A DNA stretch of 64,000 nt from CALECP01 sp964389925 (lineage in GTDB: Bacteria > Chloroflexota > Anaerolineae > Promineifilales > Promineifilaceae), in the NCBI GenBank assembly GCA_964389925.1, contig CAYMGE010000002.1, positions 1 through 64,000 of the forward strand. The letters run 5' to 3'. Numbering within the stretch: position 1 is the stretch's first letter; each line of letters opens with the position of its first letter. Below the pieces are notes generated by a model, which was given only the letters and a program-made list of their open reading frames with translations, was not told the origin of the DNA and made no database searches. The position numbers were made by a program, and so were the translations under genes. Of this stretch, positions 1 to 7,625 are shown piece by piece.

Positions 1-100
1 TGCCACTCTTCCATATCCCCTGTTTATACCACACTTTCTACACCTGTATAGTTACGTTTGATCAATTTATGATACCTGAGCGTCGAGACTTGATTGTAGA

Positions 101-550
101 GTGTCTTTCATTGCGACTAGAAAAATACAATCAGATTCTTGGCATGGAGCAATGATGTTAGAAAGATTACGCAAACTGCTTTCCAAGGAGCAGGGTCATG
201 ATTCACTTGTAATGCCTGAATCGGAATTTGCGATGTTTCTGCTAATGTACAATGACTTGCCAATTGGATGCTTGACCGCAAATGATGGGAAATGGACTTT
301 TGTTTATTCAGATTTATTCAAGCAACAGGATGAGCTTGCCCCTCTAATCGATTTTCCAGATACAAACAAGACCTACATCTCGGAAAAATTGTGGCCATTC
401 TTCTCGATACGCATTCCAAGTTTGGCTCAACCGGCAGTACAGCAAATCATTGAAGAAGAAGACCTTGATAAAAACAATACGGTTGGTTTGTTGAAGCGGT
501 TCGGACAGCATGCAATAGCCAATCCATTCGAGTTGGCTGTATCAACGTAG
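101..550 (+). CDS. Stand-alone HipA N-terminal domain protein
   Basis: Small protein matching the N-terminal subdomain of HipA-type kinases. The stretch from about residue 45 carries the family pattern: a short strand-turn (NDLPIGCLTAND), a W-x-F-x-Y-S core, then LWPFF, IPS and the helix ending in GLLKRFGQHAIANPFEL. The kinase core that follows in full HipA is absent, and the frame closes before non-coding DNA. The reading frame allows a GTG start at 101 or an ATG at 152; the latter has GGAG just upstream (ATGGAGCA before ATGATG), so residues 1-17 may not be translated. In full systems this domain contacts HipB or acts as separate HipS antitoxin; either role here is inference. A partner gene may lie left of the window. 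Confidence 0.72.
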   Translation: MSFIATRKIQSDSWHGAMMLERLRKLLSKEQGHDSLVMPESEFAMFLLMYNDLPIGCLTANDGKWTFVYSDLFKQQDELAPLIDFPDTNKTYISEKLWPFFSIRIPSLAQPAVQQIIEEEDLDKNNTVGLLKRFGQHAIANPFELAVST

Positions 551-580
551 TTCACAGTTGATTCCATTGTTGACACCTTT

Positions 581-780
581 GCGGGGTAACACCACAGAAT
601 AGCGTGGAGTAAAAATACCCCTTGAATCACCCATTAGAGTGGGTGATTCCATGTCTGGGCGCACACGGCAGATCGACCCATATATGGGCATCGAACACCT
701 GATGCACAGTAGAAAAATAGAGCAAACGGTCTTAAATCCGTTCAAATTGCTTACTCCACGCTATCGTGCAGTGCTACCGC
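581..780. mobile_element. MITE-like inverted-repeat element (candidate)
   Basis: Non-coding stretch bounded by imperfect inverted repeats of about 30 bp (581-612 and 751-780). The innermost 14 bp, ATAGCGTGGAGTAA at 599-612 and its complement at 751-764, match exactly, and the outer parts match with small gaps. Inside lie a perfect 10-bp hairpin (624-649) and the palindrome CCCATATATGGG. No transposase is encoded and no clear target duplication is visible. The 551-796 gap holds no other gene I can support. Confidence 0.4.
624..649. terminator. Perfect 10-bp hairpin
   Basis: GAATCACCCA, a six-base loop and its exact complement. It lies 74 bp after the HipA-N gene and could end its transcript, although no T-run follows; it is equally part of the inverted-repeat element around it. 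Confidence 0.4.
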
Positions 781-796
781 GTTTCCCTGCCCTATC

Positions 797-3604
797 TTAC
801 TCCAATGTGATTGTCGCCAACTGCCAAATCGCGGGGTTCATATTGAGGAGGCCTGCCTCGGCCGAGAACGCATCCACAACCCCATTCTCATCCAAGTCCG
901 CGCCATCCAACAAGGCCGTGACTGCCCTTATCTGCTCATCCGCAAACGGCTGTGCCTCTTCTACCGAGTCGGTCACAAGCAGCTTGAGTGCTTGGTTGAT
1001 AGCTGTCTCCATTTGGACTTGCTGATTGTCAAATGTACGTGCTAGCAAAGCGGTCTCATACTGCTGTTCGTCAAGGATACGGTTGCTCGTATCGACCAGA
1101 TACCGCTGCACGCCCACGCCGTCGCCCGGATTCTCCACTCGTCCATCGTTGTCTAAATCGCCAAAATTATTGCCATCTGCACCTTCCATGATATTAATGA
1201 CGTGTTCGGCATGTTGACGTGCGCCATCCAAGTCGTCGTTGGCAAGTGACTCCTGCATCAGTTGTGTATGCTGTTCGGCGAGTCCTGCTTGTGTGAGCAA
1301 GTTGGGGAGCGAGGGATTTTCGCCAAACAGCCACGTGGTGAGTGCAGCTTGGTTTGCCCCGTTTAGCGTACCGGCGAAAAGTATGTCGCCCGTTGGGGTG
1401 GCTGTGTCTGCGTCGAGCGGGGTTAGGCGGATTTCGGCCGATTGCACCAGCCCACCATCTGCCCCAATCGTCACCTGCAATTCCTGATTCTCAATCACGC
1501 CAACATTGATGTTCTCGTCATCACGCACAATCCAAACGACATTGGCAAATCCGGCTGGCGCAGGCAGCAAATCCGGTGCAATCACCAATAGCTCGCTGCC
1601 ACCCGCAATTTGCGAAATTGTGCCGCCGCGTATCTCATCGGCGACCAATGCGTGTGCAAAGATCGATTGTCCGCGTTGATTTGCTGTCGTGATGTGTAAC
1701 AAGGCCGTTTGTAGCGCGGTATCGAGGTCTGGGGAGATGGGGCTGGCTTCAGCGGCCGAGTCTGTCGCAAAGACCCGCTCGCCTAATCTCATTGCCTCAT
1801 CAAGCTGCGCGATGGTCGCTGCCAACTCGCTTGTCAGAACGGGTTGCGACAACGCATCCAATTTTTCATTTGCTTGTTCCACATAACGGTAGACACCAAC
1901 CTCATCGCCGGGGTTTTCGACTCGGCCGTTGTCATCCATGTCCCCAAACCGAGCAACCGCGAGTATGTTAAGCACGTGTTCTGCGTGCTGTTTTGCGCCC
2001 GCCAAATCGTCCGCAGCCAACGACTCTTGTAGAAGGTTGCGATGGTTGATTGCGAGCAATATCTGTGTCTCGGCGTTGACGAGATCATTTGTCAGCCCGC
2101 GCAATGACTCCAACGCATCCCCCTCATTTTCTGCCAGAATCACTTGACCTGTGGGAGCATCCAGCCCACTATCGAGCGGCTCCTCCGTAATAAATAGCCC
2201 TTCGATCTGCCCGATAACGCTCCCATCGAGCGGTGTTGGCACACCACCTGCAAATGTGACACGTCCGTTTTCAACTGACAACACATCAAGCAGGTAGCTC
2301 TCGCCGTCCATCTGCACCCACGCGGCATATTGCATCCCTTCGGCCGGCAAACGCACGCGATCTAGCGCAAATGCCAGCGTATCATCGCGCACTGCAATGT
2401 TGCAGACAAAAGCAGATGGGGCTTCATCAAGGTTAAACACAGGCACTATCGTTGCTGTTGGGGCAAGCGTTGGCTCGGCCGTTGGTGGGATACTCGTATC
2501 CGTCGGTGCGATAACTGGCACAGCGGTCGGTTCATCCGTTGGCAGGATACTCGTATCCGTCGGCACGGCTGTGTCAGTTGGCACAACTTCGGCCGTTGGT
2601 GTCTCGTCTGCTACAGTCGCAATCTCCTCTTCACCCCCACCACGTGTCAGCAAAAATAGTGTTACGGCCGCAATCGCCACAACGCCTAAAATTGCACCGA
2701 CGAGTGGCATCATGCGCTTGTTCTTTGAGGGTGGGGGTTTTCTGCGTGGACTTGTTTCCGCAACAAATGAGGTCGCGGCCGTTTTATCCAATGATTGCAG
2801 TGCAATGATCATTTCCTCCGCGCTCTGAAAACGGCGTTTGGGGTCTTTTTCTAATGACTTCAACAAAAATGATTCCAAACTTTCAGAAATCTCTGGATTG
2901 ATCTCACGAGGGAGTGGCAGGGGATCGTTGGCTTGTTTCAGCATGACGGCGTAGGGAGTATCCCCTGTATGGGGGGTGCGCCCTGTCACCATTTCATAGA
3001 GCATCGCGCCCAAACTATAGAGATCGGCGCGTTTGTCAGCCGGCTCGCCTTTCACAATCTCTGGAGCCATATAAGCTGGTGTGCCGAGCATCGTGCTGCT
3101 CATCGTCAACTTCGCCTCGTCGAGCAACCTTGCAATCCCAAAATCGCTCAAGACGGCATGACGACGTTGCTGGCTCGAAAATAAGACATTGGCGGGCTTG
3201 ATGTCCCGATGCACCATCCCACGCCCGTGTGCATAACGTAGCGCGTCGGCGAGTTGCTTGGTCAAGGCGACCGCTTCCTCTTCGGACAATGCACCGCCCA
3301 CTTCTTCCAAATAGTCACGCAAGGAGCCACCCTGCACAAACTCCATGACCATGTATGGATGCTCGCCCGCCGTCTCAAAGTCGATCACGCGCACGATATG
3401 AGGATGTTGCAGTCGCCCAACGGCTTTGGCCTCACGCTGAAAACGGGCTTGAAAATCGGCCGAGTCCGCCAAATGCGCGTGCATGACCTTGATCGCCACG
3501 TAACGCTCTACGCCTGACTGAAATGCTTTGAACACTTCCGCCATGCCACCCTTGCCAAGCCGTTCTGTCAATTTATATTTGCCTAGCTGTGTGTTGATGT
3601 CCAT
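797..3604 (-). CDS. Membrane Ser/Thr protein kinase with repeated extracellular sensor modules
   Basis: Hanks-type kinase. Using the ATG at 3604, the glycine loop is GKGGMAEV, the catalytic lysine K39, HRDIKPAN begins at H132, DFG is 154-156, and APE follows. One transmembrane segment at about 301-321 is followed by a Pro/Thr-rich linker (about 335-390) and a roughly 540-residue extracellular region. That region contains two copies of a helical module (LLQESLA-DDL-GA-QHAEHV) ending in FGD-D-DGRVENPGD, plus a third partial acidic loop near the C-terminus; the D-x-D-x-D-G pattern resembles a calcium loop. The start at 3604 is chosen over an upstream in-frame codon at 3649 because AGGAGG sits 9 bp before it. 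That Shine-Dalgarno lies just before the stop of the upstream gene, so the two are probably co-transcribed. The signal sensed is unknown. Confidence 0.9.
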   Translation of the reverse strand: MDINTQLGKYKLTERLGKGGMAEVFKAFQSGVERYVAIKVMHAHLADSADFQARFQREAKAVGRLQHPHIVRVIDFETAGEHPYMVMEFVQGGSLRDYLEEVGGALSEEEAVALTKQLADALRYAHGRGMVHRDIKPANVLFSSQQRRHAVLSDFGIARLLDEAKLTMSSTMLGTPAYMAPEIVKGEPADKRADLYSLGAMLYEMVTGRTPHTGDTPYAVMLKQANDPLPLPREINPEISESLESFLLKSLEKDPKRRFQSAEEMIIALQSLDKTAATSFVAETSPRRKPPPSKNKRMMPLVGAILGVVAIAAVTLFLLTRGGGEEEIATVADETPTAEVVPTDTAVPTDTSILPTDEPTAVPVIAPTDTSIPPTAEPTLAPTATIVPVFNLDEAPSAFVCNIAVRDDTLAFALDRVRLPAEGMQYAAWVQMDGESYLLDVLSVENGRVTFAGGVPTPLDGSVIGQIEGLFITEEPLDSGLDAPTGQVILAENEGDALESLRGLTNDLVNAETQILLAINHRNLLQESLAADDLAGAKQHAEHVLNILAVARFGDMDDNGRVENPGDEVGVYRYVEQANEKLDALSQPVLTSELAATIAQLDEAMRLGERVFATDSAAEASPISPDLDTALQTALLHITTANQRGQSIFAHALVADEIRGGTISQIAGGSELLVIAPDLLPAPAGFANVVWIVRDDENINVGVIENQELQVTIGADGGLVQSAEIRLTPLDADTATPTGDILFAGTLNGANQAALTTWLFGENPSLPNLLTQAGLAEQHTQLMQESLANDDLDGARQHAEHVINIMEGADGNNFGDLDNDGRVENPGDGVGVQRYLVDTSNRILDEQQYETALLARTFDNQQVQMETAINQALKLLVTDSVEEAQPFADEQIRAVTALLDGADLDENGVVDAFSAEAGLLNMNPAIWQLATITLE

Positions 3605-3618
3605 TACAAACAGTCCTC

Positions 3619-6288
3619 CTACTCTACCAGTTCGATAAAACCGCTCCAATCTCCCTTCCGCACGGCTGGCAACAGATGCCCTATGTTTAGCCCAGTTTTA
3701 ACTGCTTCGCTGACACCGCGTGTTTCATCAGGATAACCGATCAGAATCGCGCCGACAATTTTACCATGCTGCACCAACAGTTTGCGATAACGATGGTTGT
3801 CGGGGTCGCTCTGGACAATCGCCTCATCGCCCGCTTCGGCTTCGATGCGTCCCATCGAGGTCAGGTCGATGCCTGCTACTTTAAGCATTGTCACAGGAAC
3901 TATTTCTGTATACGTTTCGTCACCACCAACCGCATTGGCCGCGGCAACCTCTCCTTGCGCGACGGCGACTGTCCAGAGGCCAAATACTTTCTTGTTGAAC
4001 TCGGCTGAATCCCCCGCCGCATACACATTCGCCAAATTCGTCTCCATCCGCTCATTGACAACCATGCCGCGATTGATTTCCAGCCCAGCCTCTTTACCCA
4101 ATTCGATGTTGGAACGAATGCCTGTCGCCACAATCAGCACATCACATGGGAGCGTTTGACCATCTTTTAGAACAATCCCCTCGACGTGATCTGTGCCGTT
4201 GACGGCAACGGCCGATGCGTTGGTCACAATCGACATGCCCAGCCCTTCAAGATAAGATTGCAAATAGCGGCCGCCTTCCGCATCCAGTTGCCGTCGCAAT
4301 AAAGTTGCGCCGCGCTCAAGCACCGAGACGTTGATTCCAATCTTGACAAGCGCATACGCCGCTTCCAAACCGAGCAGGCCGCCCCCCGCGATAATCGCGT
4401 TGCGAGAGCGTTTCTCCTGCACATAACGCCGCACTTGAATCGCGTCCTCCGCCTCGCGCAAGACAAAACAGCCAGAAATGCCGTAGTTTTTGATCGGGGG
4501 AACCCAGCTATAGCTGCCTGTCGTCAAAATCAGCCTGTCATAGTCGAGTGATTCGCCCGTGCCGAGCGCAACCGCTTGCTTGGTCGGGTCGATGCCGATG
4601 ACGTGTGTGTTGAGCCATGTCGTGATCTGGTAATCTTTGTACCACTTTTCAGGCATGAGGTAGAGGCCTTCCATCGCCGTTCGGCCGTAAATCAGGCGCG
4701 TGATGCCCATGCGGTTGTAGAGGTGGTGGCTTTCTCGGCCGATGAGGTGAATCTCGCACGTCGGATGGCGACGACGGACATGATCGGCCGCTGTCACCCC
4801 CGCAATCCCATTCCCCACAATCACTACTTTCTCAACCGACCGATCATATTTGAACCCTTGTACCATGCTCGTCGTAAAGACCTTCGGTGGCTCTGGCTTG
4901 AGCGAAATGGTGCAATTGCCCTTGACCCGCGCCATACATGCCATGCGGCAATGATCGCCCAGACCCAATCGTTCCAACGTCGTGCGCTCATCGCTGCTGA
5001 CCTTGTTGAGATTTTCCATCCCCTCAACGACCGTGATTGGATCGGCGCCACAAACGCCCATGCGACAACCCGGCTCGATCGGCAAGCTGTTGGCTTCCGC
5101 AATCTCCAACACTGTCTTGCCCGGCTTGACGACGACGCGCTTATCTTCATTCTTGAAATAGACTTCTGGCTTGCCGACATTTGCCCCGCGATGGGCGACG
5201 AGCGACTGATTGACGCTCAAGCTGATCGACGGCTGCATGACTTCTTTGAGATAAAGGGCTTCTTTCTGATAGGTTCGCACAATCCAGACAACTGTCAGAC
5301 CTAATACCAACGCTCGTAATGCCCACATCACCATCGGAGCCGCTGTCGTGCCGAACAGTTCCCCAATCAAAGGGGCATTGAACCAGTAGTAAAAGTTGAG
5401 GGCAGATGCGCCAAAAATCGTTGTGATTTTTGGTGTTGAGACTTTTAGGAAGCTGTCAAAGAAATAGAACAAACCCGCGCTGAAGAGCATGAAGATGGCG
5501 AAGAGGGCGTACATTTGTAGGATGGTGATGTCGGCCGAAATCACCCCACCACCGCCCAAGAGCGTCATCTCACTATTGGTCGTCGCACCGGGGCTCGGCA
5601 ACAGGTAAAACGCCAGCACAAATCCGGGAAACAGCCCAACAAAGAACTTGCGATACGCCGCAAAGTCATCCTCTTTATCATACATATCAGCCATATAAGC
5701 GACATGTGGATTAAAATCGTAGCAATTTTTGGTGCAGCCGACGCATGGCTGACAGTGACTATTGGCGACGGTCAAAAACGGCGTTTGCCCATAGATACGC
5801 TGCACGGGGAGCAGCGGGCAAATGCTGCTACACCAACCGCTTTTGCCCTTAAAAAAGGTTCCCATCACGAGTGCTGCCGCCAACAAAATCAACAATAAGA
5901 CACCAAGCGCAACGCCGTTGTAGTTGAAAATCACTTTGCGGAGCGAGACTAACGCGACGAACAGCCCTATTCCAATCACATAGCCATACTTCTTAAACCA
6001 TTTTGGCGCGACGAGCGCACGGGTAAACTCAAAGAGGCGTGGCGTTTGGTTCATCATCGCCAAGGGGCAAATGTTGCGCCACACGCCAGGGGCAATAAAA
6101 AAGAGCAGAGGCACAAATGGAATAATTAGTCGCCACATCACAAATAGGCCAAGATCAGGCCGTACAAACAGCGTCAAAATGATGCCAAATATCACGCCCA
6201 CGCTGATCATGCGAATGGCATTCCAGACGGGGACAGGGATACGGCGCGGAATTTGAGTATAGTTTGGGAAAATTGGTTTTGTTGTCAT
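3619..6288 (-). CDS. Three-part membrane redox fusion: NapH/NosR-like FeS, 2Fe-2S ferredoxin, FAD/NAD(P)H reductase
   Basis: An 889-residue protein in three blocks. Residues about 1-350 have at least seven hydrophobic segments, CP motifs after helices and CQPCVGCTKNC (CX2CX2CX3C), as in NapH/NosR/CcoG-type 4Fe-4S membrane proteins. Residues about 370-470 form a 2Fe-2S ferredoxin-like domain (PGCRMGVCGADP, later DHCRMACM). Residues about 485-889 are an FAD-dependent pyridine-nucleotide reductase of the NirB-N/rubredoxin-reductase type, with VGNGIAG, AGGGLLGLEA and YAAGDSAEF. The arrangement suggests electrons passing from NAD(P)H via FAD and 2Fe-2S to membrane iron-sulfur centres; the end acceptor cannot be told. 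It follows a cNMP-fold gene by 44 bp and precedes the kinase gene by 14 bp, so a redox-sensing operon is plausible. Confidence 0.85.
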   Translation of the reverse strand: MTTKPIFPNYTQIPRRIPVPVWNAIRMISVGVIFGIILTLFVRPDLGLFVMWRLIIPFVPLLFFIAPGVWRNICPLAMMNQTPRLFEFTRALVAPKWFKKYGYVIGIGLFVALVSLRKVIFNYNGVALGVLLLILLAAALVMGTFFKGKSGWCSSICPLLPVQRIYGQTPFLTVANSHCQPCVGCTKNCYDFNPHVAYMADMYDKEDDFAAYRKFFVGLFPGFVLAFYLLPSPGATTNSEMTLLGGGGVISADITILQMYALFAIFMLFSAGLFYFFDSFLKVSTPKITTIFGASALNFYYWFNAPLIGELFGTTAAPMVMWALRALVLGLTVVWIVRTYQKEALYLKEVMQPSISLSVNQSLVAHRGANVGKPEVYFKNEDKRVVVKPGKTVLEIAEANSLPIEPGCRMGVCGADPITVVEGMENLNKVSSDERTTLERLGLGDHCRMACMARVKGNCTISLKPEPPKVFTTSMVQGFKYDRSVEKVVIVGNGIAGVTAADHVRRRHPTCEIHLIGRESHHLYNRMGITRLIYGRTAMEGLYLMPEKWYKDYQITTWLNTHVIGIDPTKQAVALGTGESLDYDRLILTTGSYSWVPPIKNYGISGCFVLREAEDAIQVRRYVQEKRSRNAIIAGGGLLGLEAAYALVKIGINVSVLERGATLLRRQLDAEGGRYLQSYLEGLGMSIVTNASAVAVNGTDHVEGIVLKDGQTLPCDVLIVATGIRSNIELGKEAGLEINRGMVVNERMETNLANVYAAGDSAEFNKKVFGLWTVAVAQGEVAAANAVGGDETYTEIVPVTMLKVAGIDLTSMGRIEAEAGDEAIVQSDPDNHRYRKLLVQHGKIVGAILIGYPDETRGVSEAVKTGLNIGHLLPAVRKGDWSGFIELVE

Positions 6289-6332
6289 TGGTCAGTCGTT
6301 AGCAATTGAGCGGATTGTCTAAGCTAAATCGT

Positions 6333-6749
6333 CTAAAAATCATTTGTCAGAGCGAGGATGCGGCCGAGTTCCATCAAGACGGCGCGTGCCAACTCTGGCT
6401 CACGAGCTGCGAAGATGTCAAGGGCAGCGTGGCTGAGATGCAGCAGCTCACCGTCGGTCTGGGCGATGATGTCGTGGGGGTGGGGTCGGCCGGTAAAGAA
6501 AGCAGAGATTTCGATAGCTTGGCCTTCGGTGAGGGGGGCATCGTTGGCGATAAATCGACCGAAGCCGATCAAATAAAAACCGTCGCTCTTATCGCCCGCG
6601 TGGATAGCTGTTTCTTGCGGCCGAAAGCGCAACGTCTGCGTCAAACTCAGCAATTTGCGCCAATCGCGCTGGCTGCGTGTCGCCCAGAAGGTGATGTCTT
6701 GCGGTGCTGCTGCGGGTTGGGTGTTTGGATAGTTAAAAAAGCTGTTCAT
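6333..6749 (-). CDS. Stand-alone cyclic-nucleotide-binding-fold (Crp/Fnr-like) protein
   Basis: 138 residues with the beta-roll pattern of Crp/Fnr effector domains: FRPQETAIHAGDKSDGFYLIGFGRF, HPHDIIAQTDGELLHLSHAALDIF, then a dimer-helix-like LARAVLMELGRILAL. There is no DNA-binding helix-turn-helix after the helix, so it is not itself a transcription factor. The phosphate-cassette Arg of cAMP binders is not obvious. It sits 44 bp upstream of the redox fusion in the same direction, suggesting it modulates that enzyme or the downstream kinase; this is inference. Confidence 0.7.
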   Translation of the reverse strand: MNSFFNYPNTQPAAAPQDITFWATRSQRDWRKLLSLTQTLRFRPQETAIHAGDKSDGFYLIGFGRFIANDAPLTEGQAIEISAFFTGRPHPHDIIAQTDGELLHLSHAALDIFAAREPELARAVLMELGRILALTNDF

Positions 6750-7034
6750 GATGAAAAACCATTGCCAAAGTTGAGATCAGGAGACTCTTGCCAAATCGCC
6801 TCGGCCGCGCCAAGAAAAAAAGCCACGTTGAGACACAAGCTCATAAATCAATTTGGTTTTGTCAATGTAAAGCTGATTATCTTCGCCGATGTTCAAAGTG
6901 TGTGACGACCAATTGGGAAGTGCTGTAACTTTTCCATGGCGCAGGAAAGATAAACATACCACAGATATCCTGTCTGTGTGTGACTCACAGGCAGAGATGC
7001 TTATAGTACGCTTGTGTGTGTCGCAAAGGACTTA
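6750..7034. other. Intergenic region with imperfect hairpin
   Basis: About 285 bp between two minus-strand genes. An imperfect inverted repeat (CTGTCTGTG with CACAGGCAG) lies at about 6970-6994 and could end the DinB-fold gene transcript. Otherwise I see no gene; one short frame here has no family features. Confidence 0.35.
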
Positions 7035-7514
7035 CTATGCGCTCAACGCAGCTTGAACATCTTGCGCGTGTTGCAAATTATGTCCCGCGATAATTTTGAA
7101 GATCGTTCGGATGCTTGTCTCGCGCCCTAAGCCGCCATGTCGGCCGCGTTTGGCTAAATCTTCATCATCTAGTGAGGCTAGCAGTGACAGCGTTCCTTGA
7201 TGGTTGTTTGTCATCATCGTGAGGAGTTCGGCCGAACTCTTCTCTGCTTGCTTCCGAATCTGCCCACGATTAAAGCGATCAATGTCAAAGTTCTCTGGCG
7301 CGCCCGACCCGCCTGCCTGAATCGAGCGAATCAGTTGATTCATACTGTATTCGGAGGTCACGATGTGGCGCAAAATGTGATGGACTGACCACTCACCGTC
7401 TGAAAAGACGATTGTTTCCCACTGATCATCTTGAATATCGTTAAAAATGTCGTTGACCTGTTGGAAAGATTCCTCTAGGCGGGTTACTAATTCTTGTTGT
7501 GTTGTGTTGCTCAT
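7035..7514 (-). CDS. DinB-fold (DinB/YfiT superfamily) protein
   Basis: About 160 residues forming the four-helix DinB pattern. The conserved histidines that bind a divalent metal appear as WSVHHILRHI near residue 48 and as GHNLQHAQDVQ near the C-terminus. Family members include thiol-dependent transferases and many uncharacterised proteins; the substrate here is unknown. The ATG at 7514 is chosen over a TTG three codons upstream. The gene is flanked downstream by a long gap and upstream by a dispersed repeat (7543-7617). A distant second DinB protein is at 49.3-49.7 kb. Confidence 0.8.
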   Translation of the reverse strand: MSNTTQQELVTRLEESFQQVNDIFNDIQDDQWETIVFSDGEWSVHHILRHIVTSEYSMNQLIRSIQAGGSGAPENFDIDRFNRGQIRKQAEKSSAELLTMMTNNHQGTLSLLASLDDEDLAKRGRHGGLGRETSIRTIFKIIAGHNLQHAQDVQAALSA

Positions 7515-7542
7515 GTTTCTCAATGGAGCAGACTAAGGGCTA

Positions 7543-7617
7543 GGATTTCAATTGCTAACTGAGCTGTCATTCCCACGAAGGCGGGAATCCAGTCTTCAAA
7601 CTGACCAGTTATTCAAG
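7543..7617 (-). repeat. Dispersed 70-75-bp intergenic repeat, copy 1
   Basis: Read on the minus strand, it runs CTTGAATAACTG ... TTTGAAGACTGGATTCCCG ... GCAATTGAAATC. A second copy with the same blocks in the same order lies at 49762-49827 on the plus strand. This copy keeps a hairpin, ATTCCCGCC-TTC-GTGGGAAT, of the type seen in many bacterial intergenic repeats; the other copy has lost one arm. Confidence 0.65.
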
Positions 7618-7625
7618 TCACCTTC

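Noticed and set aside
639..1025. Plus-strand frames over the first kinase gene
   Set aside because: They are shadows of the minus-strand kinase, which has clear domains.
6777..6962. 61-codon frame upstream of the cNMP-fold gene
   Set aside because: No start signal, odd composition, and it covers a hairpin-bearing spacer.
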